NCBI RefSeq assembly: GCF_015206895.1
Contig: NZ_JADEXU010000040.1
Location: 1-55,335 of the forward strand
Length of the DNA: 55,335 nucleotides
DNA from: Nostoc sp. LEGE 12450
Lineage (GTDB): Bacteria; Cyanobacteriota; Cyanobacteriia; Cyanobacteriales; Nostocaceae
Reading direction: 5' to 3'
Under the pieces are notes generated by a model that did not search any database, had not been told where the DNA came from, and saw only the letters and a list, made by a program, of their open reading frames with translations. Within the stretch, counting starts at the first letter, position 1; every line of letters starts with the position of its first letter. Of the stretch, positions 44,204-53,465 are shown piece after piece. Both the position numbers and the translations under genes were made by a program.

Positions 44204-46405
44204 CTAGCGTAGCGCTCTGAGGGTAACAGACCGTTGTAACTGAGCTAAAGCGCGGTTGTAATCCAAAATTGCTGTGACTCGATTACCTTCAGCCCTTGTG
44301 AGGTCGTTTTCAGAGTTAATAACATCAGTTTGAGTTCCTACACCAGCTTGGAATCGCAAACGCGCTAAACGTAGAGCTTCTCTAGCTTGTTCTAAAGCGG
44401 TGTTAGAGGTTTGAACATTCTCCAAACTAGATTGCTGGGTAGAATAGGCTTGTTCTACCTGAAAGCGAATTTGGTTGCGCTGTTCAGCAAATTGAGTTTC
44501 TGCGATCGCAATATTAACTCTAGACTGAGCTGCTCTTGCTCTTGCCGCTCCCCCATCATACAAATTGATGGTTGCTCTAACTCCCAATGAATAACCATCA
44601 GTAATGCTGACACTATCATCGAACTGATCTAATAGGTTGTAACTGCCTACCAAACTAACTTGAGGGCCCAGTTCTGCAAGAGCCTGTCTACGCTGTTGTT
44701 CGCTGATATTGCGTTGTGCCAACTGCTGTTGCAATTCTGGGCGATTTTGATAAGCCAGCACAATACTTTGTTCTAGCGTTGGGTTCCAAAGACCAGCTAA
44801 TTGTACAGGGTCGGCGGCACTGATATTTATCCCCTGCGGCAAACTTATCCGAGTTGCTAATTGACGACGGGAAATTGCCTGCTGCGATCTAGCATTAGTC
44901 AAATCTTGTTGGGCATTTGCTAAATTCACCTGCGATCGCAACACATCGAACCGCGTACCAACCCCAGCTCGCTCTAAAGCTTCCGCATCACGCAAACTAG
45001 CTTCGGAGTTTTGCACAGCCGACTGAGCAATACGTACTTGTTCATCCGCTTGTTGCAGATTGTAGTAGTCAGTGGCAACATTCAAACGGATTGTCTCAGA
45101 CTGAGTTTCTACAGCCAATTCATTGAAACGTACTTGTTCTTCAGCTGCTCTGATGCTAGCTTGCACTCTCCCAGAAGTGTAGATGTTATATGATAGCTGT
45201 GCTTGGCCGGAAAAAGATGTACCAGCTTCATCTGGCGATGAGATACCCGTCTGTTGTTCTTGGAGTTTCGACGAGAGCTGACTACTGGCAGACTGACTAC
45301 GAGTAATATCGGTGCTAATTCCCAGAGTTGGCAATAAAGCAGCTTGTGCCTCACGTAGAGCCGCTCGATTGCGTTCTAGCTCCAAAATAGACACCTGTAA
45401 ATCCCGATTGTTACGCCGTGCTAGCTCCAGAGCTTGTGCCAAAGTAATAGGCTGATTTCCCTGAAGTGTCACTTCCTCCGGTTTGGTAGGAAATTGCAAG
45501 GGATTTGAGCTAGGAATCAAGTTCTCGGGAACTTGCACCGGCCCTGATGGCACAGGAGTTATGGTTCTCGGCACAATGGAAGGTTGCACTGTCTCTGATG
45601 GTGCAGGAGTTACGGTTCCTGGTACAGTGGGAACTTGTGTCGAATTTGCCGGAATCGAGGTATCATTCTGAGCAATGCGGCCAATAGCATTTTGTTGTAA
45701 ACAGGTGTTTGAAGCCAGTAGCAAAGCCGCGGAGGAATCAGTCTTGCTTTTCCCTGACTCCTGTGGGCATCTTGGCGCTGACAACAGTTTTGCTGATTCT
45801 CCACCTGTAGCTGAAGTTTGTAAAAATGTTTGCAACTCAGTAACAGCATTTTTCTTTTTAACCACTGGCTGCTGTGCAGAAGACAGGGGTAAAATTTTTC
45901 TTTGGACAGAATAAGGTTTTGAAGTGTAGTTGGGAACTACTATGCTCTCTGATTTCTGCCCAGAAATGCTTGAGTTACTCTGTTTTTGGTTATTTTGAGC
46001 AGAACGGCTACCATCTAGCTGTTGGGAAGAATTAGAAGTAGGTGTCAAACTGACAAATCTACCTTCATCTTTCTTAAGTACTTGTTTTATTGGCACAACA
46101 GTATTTCCAGCCGTAAATACTGGAATACTGTTATTACTTAAAGGCTTCATACTAAGTTTAGTAAAACCAAAACCAGGTAGTAGGGTTGGAACACTAACAT
46201 TTGCACCATGCGGCAATTGCGTATTCATCATATCCACAACCGAGCTTTGACCATAAGTAGAAGTCAAAACACTAGGAGAAGAAGCCAGCTGTACCCCAGT
46301 TAGTTTTACAGTACCAGCCCAAGCAGGCTGAGTTGTTAAAACCGCTGCCGTGACACCAGGCAAGAAGCTATAGAATAATTGCTGTCCTTTCACCGCATCC
46401 CTCAC
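44204..46405 (-). CDS. hgdD: TolC family outer-membrane efflux protein, HgdD-like
   Basis: This 733-aa protein has a signal peptide (cleavage near QPAWAG), then a long Ser/Pro/Thr/Gln-rich stretch (about residues 30-310) and a TolC channel domain (about 317-728). The channel has the paired OEP repeats ITLAQALELARRNNRDLQVS and PTLEQSIVLAYQNRPELQQQ, plus coiled-coil heptads. It should form a trimeric outer-membrane duct. In Nostoc sp. PCC 7120, HgdD (Alr2887) lies next to kaiABC and works with DevBCA to export heterocyst glycolipids. The same kai-tolC order here supports orthology. The N-terminal extension is longer than in E. coli TolC and is probably periplasmic and disordered. Confidence 0.9.
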   Translation of the reverse strand: MRDAVKGQQLFYSFLPGVTAAVLTTQPAWAGTVKLTGVQLASSPSVLTSTYGQSSVVDMMNTQLPHGANVSVPTLLPGFGFTKLSMKPLSNNSIPVFTAGNTVVPIKQVLKKDEGRFVSLTPTSNSSQQLDGSRSAQNNQKQSNSSISGQKSESIVVPNYTSKPYSVQRKILPLSSAQQPVVKKKNAVTELQTFLQTSATGGESAKLLSAPRCPQESGKSKTDSSAALLLASNTCLQQNAIGRIAQNDTSIPANSTQVPTVPGTVTPAPSETVQPSIVPRTITPVPSGPVQVPENLIPSSNPLQFPTKPEEVTLQGNQPITLAQALELARRNNRDLQVSILELERNRAALREAQAALLPTLGISTDITRSQSASSQLSSKLQEQQTGISSPDEAGTSFSGQAQLSYNIYTSGRVQASIRAAEEQVRFNELAVETQSETIRLNVATDYYNLQQADEQVRIAQSAVQNSEASLRDAEALERAGVGTRFDVLRSQVNLANAQQDLTNARSQQAISRRQLATRISLPQGINISAADPVQLAGLWNPTLEQSIVLAYQNRPELQQQLAQRNISEQQRRQALAELGPQVSLVGSYNLLDQFDDSVSITDGYSLGVRATINLYDGGAARARAAQSRVNIAIAETQFAEQRNQIRFQVEQAYSTQQSSLENVQTSNTALEQAREALRLARLRFQAGVGTQTDVINSENDLTRAEGNRVTAILDYNRALAQLQRSVTLRALR

Positions 46406-46496
46406 ACGAAAATCAATCTAGCGGCAGAAAACCTTTCTTCACCACAGAATATAGCACGATACTAAATTTAGGAAAGAATATACTACGATACTAAAT

Positions 46497-48059
46497 TTAG
46501 GGTTCGGAACTCTGTTTGTCTTCAAAACGTCTAACAATGCGAGAAAGTTCCGCCTTTTCATCGATACTAACGCGAGTAGGAGCACCGCTGATAATCCGTT
46601 CGTAGTTTCTGAAAGAATCTTTAATATCGGGCCCGTCAGCAGTGATATTATACTCGCGAATGCCCTTATCATGCCAAGATCCGCGCATTTTAAATACGTT
46701 AATTGCCCGCGACATTTCTCCACGAATTTCTACGTACTGTAACATTAGAATTGTATCGGTAATCGTAGAAATATGAGAGTCAGTAATCGAATGCGCTCCT
46801 AAAAATTGGTCAGTTGTGTTGGTAAAGAAACCAGTAATTTCTTCTTGTTTAGCATAACCCGTTACACCAATTACAAACTGCCTAAATGCATTATTGCTCA
46901 CTCCTCTAGCTAATGCTGATAGGGAATCAATGGCAATCCTAGCTGGTTTAAAGACAGCAATTTCTGATTTAATAATTTGTAAGTGGTCTTCTAAACCAGT
47001 TGATTCAGGATAGGTACAAATTATTTTTAGTAAACCTTGCTCCTCTAATTCTTCAAAATCAATTCCCCAAGAAGAAGCATTACGAGATAGTTGGGCACGT
47101 GATTCTTCGTAAGCAAATAATATGGCCTGTTCTCCATTCAGACAGCCATCTTGAATAAACTTACTCACTAACAAGGTTTTACCAGTACCTGTGGCTCCTG
47201 TTGCCAAAATAATAGAATCTTTAAAGAAACCACCACCGCACATTTCATCTAAGATTTTGACACCAGAAGATACCCTGATATTAGATGAACGCTGAGTTAG
47301 ACGCATTGCTCCTAATGGGAAAATGTTAACTCCTTCATTGGTAATTGTGAAGGGATACTCGCCTTTCATGTGAGTTGTACCGCGCAATTTGAGAATTTCA
47401 ACTGTGCGACGGCGGCGTTCCCCTTCTAAGACGTTGCGAACAATTACTACATTATCAGAAACAAATTCTTCCACTCCAAAAGAAGCAACGGGGCCATATT
47501 CTTCACTGCGTTCAGTGGTAATTACAGTGGTAACACTCAGTATTTTGAGACGTGCTACCAAGCGAAAAATCTCGCGTCGTACTACTCCCATTGCTTCGTA
47601 CTGCTGAAATACTGCTGTCATTGAGTCAATTGAAACTCGTTTAGCTTTGTATTTGCGAATAGCATATTGCAAGCGTTCGATGAGTGCGGAAAGATCAAAA
47701 TTTCCAACGATATCTTGACCTTCTGGATCGGGAGATGCATCAAGAATAAATAATTTACCTTCTTCGATTAGGCGCGGTAAATTCCAACCAAAAACATGGG
47801 CGTTTTTAATAATATCGCTGGGTGATTCTTCAAAGGTAACAAATACTCCTGCTTCATCGAAGTAGGTGATACCGTTATACAGAAACTGAAGAGACAATAA
47901 AGTTTTACCTGTACCTGAAGTGCCACTGACCAAGGTAGTTCTACCAATTGGTAAACCACCATGACTAATATCATCAAACCCTTCAATCATTGTGCGAATT
48001 TTTTCTACACCCCCATTTTTTGGTGCCTTATTGGGTTCTACTTGCTCGTTTTGACTCAT
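46497..48059 (-). CDS. kaiC: Circadian clock ATPase/kinase KaiC
   Basis: This 520-aa double-RecA hexameric protein is the clock's core oscillator. The CI domain has Walker A GTSGTGKT and the catalytic Glu pair in FVTFEESP. The CII domain has GATGTGKTLLVSKF and the autophosphorylation pair S431/T432 in HISTITDT, at the same numbering as in Synechococcus elongatus. The A-loop and tail (ISGAPTRVSIDEKAELSRIV) that KaiA binds is intact. It lies downstream of kaiB, separated by a 286-base spacer that may hold a second promoter. hgdD follows. Confidence 0.99.
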   Translation of the reverse strand: MSQNEQVEPNKAPKNGGVEKIRTMIEGFDDISHGGLPIGRTTLVSGTSGTGKTLLSLQFLYNGITYFDEAGVFVTFEESPSDIIKNAHVFGWNLPRLIEEGKLFILDASPDPEGQDIVGNFDLSALIERLQYAIRKYKAKRVSIDSMTAVFQQYEAMGVVRREIFRLVARLKILSVTTVITTERSEEYGPVASFGVEEFVSDNVVIVRNVLEGERRRRTVEILKLRGTTHMKGEYPFTITNEGVNIFPLGAMRLTQRSSNIRVSSGVKILDEMCGGGFFKDSIILATGATGTGKTLLVSKFIQDGCLNGEQAILFAYEESRAQLSRNASSWGIDFEELEEQGLLKIICTYPESTGLEDHLQIIKSEIAVFKPARIAIDSLSALARGVSNNAFRQFVIGVTGYAKQEEITGFFTNTTDQFLGAHSITDSHISTITDTILMLQYVEIRGEMSRAINVFKMRGSWHDKGIREYNITADGPDIKDSFRNYERIISGAPTRVSIDEKAELSRIVRRFEDKQSSEP

Positions 48060-48345
48060 TGCTTGATAATAAAATGGTATTAAAAACTGTTTTTTTATTA
48101 GTAAAGTTTGTACTCAATTTTTCCAGACTAATTATAAAATAAATGTTAAGCAATTAGGGTGTGTTAGGTCACAATCTGACAAAAAAAGCAAAAACAAATA
48201 TATTTATTTAAGATTTAAAATAAATATTTTGCTGTAATGCTCTAGAATATAAGGGTAGTAAAGCTATCTTAACTAGAGCAATATAATGGCTACCCTACAT
48301 AGTTAAAATTTACTTTATAAACGCTATATTATATCATTAATTATT
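48060..48345. other. kaiB-kaiC intergenic spacer
   Basis: At 286 bases this spacer is longer than expected for a simple kaiBC operon. It is AT-rich and includes GGGTAG and CTACCC inverted hexamers at 48253 and 48290 about 30 bases apart. It may contain a separate kaiC promoter. Confidence 0.5.
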
Positions 48346-48660
48346 TTACTCTTCAAAATCTGCTTCACTCAGTTCTTCATAAAGCAAATCTAATCCAATC
48401 AATACTCTTTCTCGATCTGAAAGATCGCCGATAATTTTGCGAACGGGTGGAGGCAAAATTTTGGATAATGTTGGCGTTGCCAATATTTTATCTTCTTCTG
48501 CCAGTTGTGGGCTTTTCAATACATCGATCACTTTTAAAGCATAAACACCTTCAAACTCCTGTTCTAAAATATTTTTGAGTGTTTTCAAGGCCCGAACCGA
48601 ATTAGGGGTATTCCCTGCTACGTAAAGCTTGAGAACGTAGGTTTTTTTGGCTTTAATCAT
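48346..48660 (-). CDS. kaiB: Circadian clock protein KaiB
   Basis: This 104-aa protein is the fold-switching clock component that binds KaiC and sequesters KaiA. The sequence matches KaiB throughout: [60 protein letters not shown]. The length is normal. ATG at 48660, 108 bases downstream of the kaiA stop. Confidence 0.99.
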   Translation of the reverse strand: MIKAKKTYVLKLYVAGNTPNSVRALKTLKNILEQEFEGVYALKVIDVLKSPQLAEEDKILATPTLSKILPPPVRKIIGDLSDRERVLIGLDLLYEELSEADFEE

Positions 48661-48768
48661 ATATTTACAGGCTAGTTACGATCGTAGAAATACAAGATGC
48701 GTTCGCACGTTGGTAATAACTAACAGTGTTAGCTTGTTCCAAGTTAAATATTAATAAATAAACTTACT

Positions 48769-49350
48769 TTATTTAGAAATCGAACTCCTATAGACTTCAC
48801 ACAAGTGAGCCAATATATCTATCAACGTCAGGCGGTAATCAAGCAAGGTTTCATTGCTTCTTCCTTCTAATTTTAGCTGGATAGAAAATTCTTCAATTAC
48901 CTCCATGTGAATTTCGATGATTTGGGGCACAGGAATATTAGCATAAAATATAGTATTGATAAATTTATCAATTTTTTCTTTAAGTGTTTTGTCTGTGGTA
49001 AAATAATTCAAAAGTATTAGACTGTAATCTAATTTAAGCTGTCTTAATAATCCTTGCCTTTCGGCTAGATTCATCTCGTTAAAATGCTGTTGGCTTTTTT
49101 GCATCTGGCTGGCAAATACATAGACGTACTTGCTAGTGTATGCCTTACTTGTATTTTGTTGCGGCCAATTTGGTAAATAGTTGATTGTTGCAGAGGTCGT
49201 TGCAGCAACAGGTAAATAGCAAAATTGGGCAACGATCGCATCAATAAATTTCCACACCCAAACAATCCAGCCTTTTTGCTTGGCTAAGTAAACTAGATTA
49301 TTTAAACATTTGTTAATATCAGGTCGCAGAATCAATATCGGTAATAACAT
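48769..49350 (-). CDS. kaiA: Circadian clock protein KaiA, shortened N-terminus
   Basis: This 193-aa protein stimulates KaiC autophosphorylation. The C-terminal dimer domain (about residues 92-193) is well conserved: MNLAERQGLLRQLKLDYSLI, IPVPQIIEIHMEVIEEFSIQ, LLDYRLTLIDILAHLCEVYR. S. elongatus KaiA has 284 aa with an N-terminal pseudo-receiver, and Nostoc sp. PCC 7120 has only about 102 aa. The N-terminal 90 residues here (MLLPILILRPDINKCLNNLV onward, with a Trp-rich stretch) are neither and may be a degraded pseudo-receiver. An internal start at about residue 93 would give the short Nostoc form. Which start is used is open. Confidence 0.95.
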   Translation of the reverse strand: MLLPILILRPDINKCLNNLVYLAKQKGWIVWVWKFIDAIVAQFCYLPVAATTSATINYLPNWPQQNTSKAYTSKYVYVFASQMQKSQQHFNEMNLAERQGLLRQLKLDYSLILLNYFTTDKTLKEKIDKFINTIFYANIPVPQIIEIHMEVIEEFSIQLKLEGRSNETLLDYRLTLIDILAHLCEVYRSSISK

Positions 49351-49956
49351 TTACTCTTTAATCTATCTCCTTGATCGCTTTGACCAAGAAACGTGGGCTG
49401 ATAAGTTTGGCTAACGCTTCTAGGGGAATACTTCTTGATGTGCAGTAAACTAGTAACTTTACCCCAAAATAACGCTCTGTGTTAACAGATAGTGCAAGAA
49501 GGCAGTTCTTGCTGGAAGTGGTAAGTAAGAAAGCTTATGCACTAAAGTTAAGCTTTTTAGCTTTTTTCAACTGGATATTTATTTATGCCTGCTTATGCTA
49601 GCAACTCAACAGCTTAATGCAGCAACTGAGTGTTAAGACTTAGTAAATCTTTGATGATGAGGTATCTGTTGCCATAAAGAGACACACTACCTAATTTATT
49701 GTTGGCGTATCTGTATTTATATAAATAGATATATTTTTTAATTTTTCTCCTTGATAAGATACTTAAACGAACTTAAAGGATTGTCCGATTCTAAATCATT
49801 ATAATTCCTCAAGGTTCTAAAGCGAATCTTTGGGGCCATAATTGTTGTAGCCGTCACTATCGATCGGGAGTTTAAATACCAGTAAGACGCTGGGGAGGCT
49901 AGTTGCTATAAATCAGAAACGTCGCCTCTTGGAAAAATGCACTCGTCCACAAGCAA
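49351..49956. other. Divergent intergenic region between kaiA and the hybrid kinase
   Basis: A spacer of about 600 bases that should hold the kaiA promoter and the kinase promoter. It includes a rightward stem (AAGCTTA, 49531-49537, with TAAGCTT, 49549-49555) followed by a T-rich run to 49567, a weak terminator-like element. Confidence 0.45.
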
Positions 49957-52900
49957 GTGTCCGTGAGGGGAAATCCCGTTGTTTTATTTAATGGCGTTGA
50001 AATAACCAGAGTTGCTTATATGAGTCTTCTTAGAGGATATGGCTTCAGGCGAAAAGACCATCAACAGTTGGCAGATGGAAATGCCGGAGGTTCCCACAGG
50101 AAGAATGACCCCCAAAGCCCTATGTTAATGCTAGATTACCCGCTTTCTAACTTCCAGGCAACCGTAGCTAGCTGCCTCCAAACATCTTCTTTGGCAGTGG
50201 TGCTGGAGATTTTTGAACAAGAGCAGTGCGATCGCTTGGTAGTAGTGAATCAGCAGCAATACCCCATCGGATTGCTGTATTCTGCCCGTTTAATCCAAAA
50301 ATTATTAGCACATAGTGACGATAAAAATCTAAATTTACATCAATCACTCTCTACTTGGGGTCAAGGTCTAATTGAGCCAATACAAACAATATCAGCTTCT
50401 GAGCGTGTAGAGCAATTAAGCTTGTACTTGGGTTATCCACCAGCCGAAAAGCATCAGAACTTAGATTTGGCGCTGATTGACTCTGATGGCCGATATTTGG
50501 GTCTGCTGGATAGTTCACGCCTGTTGCGATCGCTCGCTAAGGAACGCATGATTGGTTTACAAAGCTCAGGCATCCAGAGGTCGCGCCATGAGCATGAGTA
50601 TGATGCTGATGTACAGCCACCAAATAAAGCCAAATCATTGAGACACCAGCCACTGATACTGTTGCTAGAAAGACTGCCTTGGCCTTTAATGTTGCAAACG
50701 TCTACTGGCGAAGTGTTAGCCCGAAATCCCGCCTGGTGGCAGCAATTAGGAGCCTTAAAAGATCCAGAAGGAGTTAGGCAACAAGTGGAAGCAATACTTG
50801 TCCCTAAGCCCTCCGAAAAATCTGAATATGTCACCCAACGAGCAATCAAAGTTCATCCCAATGGCAGGGAGAATGAATATGGTAGTGAAGAGGAACTGAC
50901 TCAGCAAGAAGCATCACCAGATGCTGTATACAGTCGCTGCTATTTGGATAGTCAAGTGGGTACTTGTACCTGTGTTGTGGAAGTGCAAAATGGTCAGGAG
51001 CGAATTTGGCAGTTTGCCAAAATTCCTTTAGATAGTCCTGAGTTTAAAGTCATGAGTGCTGAGTCAGAGGTTGTACTCAGCAATGATTTGTGGTTAGTTT
51101 TAGCTACTGATGTAACTGAACAGCAGCAGCTTTGCAAAGAATTAGCTGCAAAAAATGCCGATTTAATTCAACTAAATCGGTTGAAGGACGAGTTTTTAGC
51201 TTGTATTAGTCATGAACTCAAAACTCCCCTAACCGCCGTTTTAGGATTATCGCGCTTGCTGGTGGATCAGCAGTTGGGAGAACTTAACGAGCGTCAAGCC
51301 CGTTATGCGGGACTAATCCATCAAAGTGGTCGCCACCTGATGAGTGTGGTTAATGACATTTTAGATTTGACCCGAATGGAAACGGGACAAATGGATTTGA
51401 CGCTGACACCAGTGAAAATTAGTGCTGTGTGCGATCGCGCCCTATCAGAAGCCAAAGCCATCCACACTCAAACTACTAAAACAACATCCCAAACTCAAGA
51501 AAATACCCGTTCATCTGCTCCTCAATTCTGCCTTTCCATTGAACTGGGGTTAGATGAAATGGTGGCAGATGAGTTGCGCTTGCGCCAGATGCTAGTACAT
51601 CTACTTTCCAACGCCTTTAAATTCACCGAAATATCCGGCGAAATTGGGCTGCGGGTGAGTCGTTGGGAAGGATGGATTGCCTTTACAATTTGGGATACAG
51701 GTATTGGCATTCCTGAACACCAGCAACACCTAATTTTCCAAAAATTTCAACAATTAGAAAATCCCCTCACCCGCCAATTTGAAGGCACTGGTTTAGGGCT
51801 AGTATTAACTCGGGCCTTAGCTCGGCTCCACGGAGGAGATGTCAGCTTCTTGTCTCGTGAAGGAAAAGGTAGCCAGTTTACACTACTTCTGCCACCCAGT
51901 CCCCCGAAAACAGGCTTTTCAGAGCCAGATATGGTAATCAGAGCAGACGAGAAGACACAACACCAACAGACACGGGAAAACACCGCAGCCACTCGTCAGC
52001 AGCTCGGTACGCCTACACAGCATCATCCCGCAAGTTCCCAACGGTTGGTCTTAGTAGTAGAGGCAGTAGCCCGATATATTGAAGACTTGACCGAAAAACT
52101 CAAATCTTTAGGATATCGGGTAGTAATTGCGCGATCGGGGACAGAAGCAGTCGAAAAAGCTCGGCGCTTGCAACCAATAGCGATATTTTTGAATCCGTTG
52201 CTACCCTTGCTGTCAGGCTGGGATGTGTTGACTTTACTAAAATCTGACACGGCAACCCGTCATATATCTGTAATAGTTACCGCAACGGGGGCCGAAAAGG
52301 ACAAAGCATTTGCTAACCGAGCCGATGGTTTCTTAAGTTTGCCAGTGGAGCATCAGGTATTGGCACCAGTTCTCGAAAAATTATGTACTGCCCAAGTAGC
52401 TCCGCAGGTAGGGTTGGAAAATAGCGCCATTATCCCGCCTAAAACTCCACTGCGAATTCTCAGGTTGGTGAATCCCCAATTGGAATCGGTTAATCCCCAC
52501 CCCTCACTTCGAGAACATCGGGTGATTGAAGTAGATGATTTAGATCAAGCAGAACTTTTGGCGCGGGTATGGCAATTTGATGTCATTTTGCTAGATGTCG
52601 AAAGTACTACCGCCCAAATTTATCTGCAACAACTAATCCAGCACCCACGTTTGGCGGCTCTACCATTGGTTACTTGCGACGTTGCAACTACCTTAATAGC
52701 TTCTAAGATACCAGGGTTATCTGTATTTCCTTACTTAACACCATTTACAAAAGACAACAGCAGTCGCATCGAAAAAACAGATGCCTTACTATCAGTACTG
52801 CAAATTGCTTCTGGTATTTGCTGCCCTCCTAACATCTTGGTTGTGGATTTGACAATGCTGCGTGATTTTCCACAGGTAAGACGTAAGCCAGCTAAGGGTT

Positions 52901-53376
52901 ATCGGACAGCAAAAAATTGCTCAATTAGTAGTGAAACTGCTGAAAGGGGGTCTGAGTGGTTCCAAGCTTTAATTCAGTATTTACAAACCGCAGGCTTTAA
53001 AGCGGCTATGAGTCCCTGTTGGGCAGAAGTGTTACAACAAATTCGCCACCAAAGCGTTGATTTACTGCTAATTTGTTTAGGAGAATCCGCTATCCACAAA
53101 GATGTGCTAAAAGCCCTGAAAACATTGGGAGATTCACCTGATAAATTACCACCAATTTTGGTACTAAATCAGCGATTAAATCGCCCAGACACCAATTTTC
53201 CGGTTGGGGTAGCTTATAAGGAAATTGACAAGCAGAAAAAGAATAGCTTGGAATCGATAGAGACTGTTGTTGGTGCGATCGCTACCCAAATATTACCGCG
53301 ATCGATATCAATGGAAGACCTCTTAAACCAGATCAATCAAGCCTTAGCTGTCAATGGTTACAATGGCAAATGTTAA
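49957..53376 (+). CDS. Hybrid histidine kinase with CBS-like N-terminus and degenerate receivers
   Basis: This protein has up to 1139 aa from GTG 49957; ATG 50020 and later Met codons are alternatives. A CBS-pair-like region (about residues 60-190) is followed by a PAS-like segment (about 230-390), HisKA with His419 in CISHELKTPLTAVLG and HATPase (DTGIGIPE, FEGTGLGLVLT). Three receiver-like domains follow (about 695-805, 830-930, 950-1130). In the first, the phospho-Asp position is Asn746 (IFLNPLLP) and the conserved Lys is not seen. The other two are also poor matches, except DVILLDVEST in the second, which keeps an Asp. It is divergent from kaiA, as is a large kinase gene in Nostoc sp. PCC 7120. 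Clock or redox input, in the manner of CikA, is inference. Confidence 0.85.
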   Translation: MSVRGNPVVLFNGVEITRVAYMSLLRGYGFRRKDHQQLADGNAGGSHRKNDPQSPMLMLDYPLSNFQATVASCLQTSSLAVVLEIFEQEQCDRLVVVNQQQYPIGLLYSARLIQKLLAHSDDKNLNLHQSLSTWGQGLIEPIQTISASERVEQLSLYLGYPPAEKHQNLDLALIDSDGRYLGLLDSSRLLRSLAKERMIGLQSSGIQRSRHEHEYDADVQPPNKAKSLRHQPLILLLERLPWPLMLQTSTGEVLARNPAWWQQLGALKDPEGVRQQVEAILVPKPSEKSEYVTQRAIKVHPNGRENEYGSEEELTQQEASPDAVYSRCYLDSQVGTCTCVVEVQNGQERIWQFAKIPLDSPEFKVMSAESEVVLSNDLWLVLATDVTEQQQLCKELAAKNADLIQLNRLKDEFLACISHELKTPLTAVLGLSRLLVDQQLGELNERQARYAGLIHQSGRHLMSVVNDILDLTRMETGQMDLTLTPVKISAVCDRALSEAKAIHTQTTKTTSQTQENTRSSAPQFCLSIELGLDEMVADELRLRQMLVHLLSNAFKFTEISGEIGLRVSRWEGWIAFTIWDTGIGIPEHQQHLIFQKFQQLENPLTRQFEGTGLGLVLTRALARLHGGDVSFLSREGKGSQFTLLLPPSPPKTGFSEPDMVIRADEKTQHQQTRENTAATRQQLGTPTQHHPASSQRLVLVVEAVARYIEDLTEKLKSLGYRVVIARSGTEAVEKARRLQPIAIFLNPLLPLLSGWDVLTLLKSDTATRHISVIVTATGAEKDKAFANRADGFLSLPVEHQVLAPVLEKLCTAQVAPQVGLENSAIIPPKTPLRILRLVNPQLESVNPHPSLREHRVIEVDDLDQAELLARVWQFDVILLDVESTTAQIYLQQLIQHPRLAALPLVTCDVATTLIASKIPGLSVFPYLTPFTKDNSSRIEKTDALLSVLQIASGICCPPNILVVDLTMLRDFPQVRRKPAKGYRTAKNCSISSETAERGSEWFQALIQYLQTAGFKAAMSPCWAEVLQQIRHQSVDLLLICLGESAIHKDVLKALKTLGDSPDKLPPILVLNQRLNRPDTNFPVGVAYKEIDKQKKNSLESIETVVGAIATQILPRSISMEDLLNQINQALAVNGYNGKC

Positions 53377-53465
53377 TGATTATTGAGAGAAAATTTGGTG
53401 CGATTGCTATAATTCCTATTGCCGGGTAGTAAATATCTGATGTGCTAACAAAGCCATAATTTGAC
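53377..53465. other. Short spacer between convergent kinase genes
   Basis: This spacer of about 90 bases separates the stop codons of the two large kinases. No clear terminator is seen. Confidence 0.5.
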
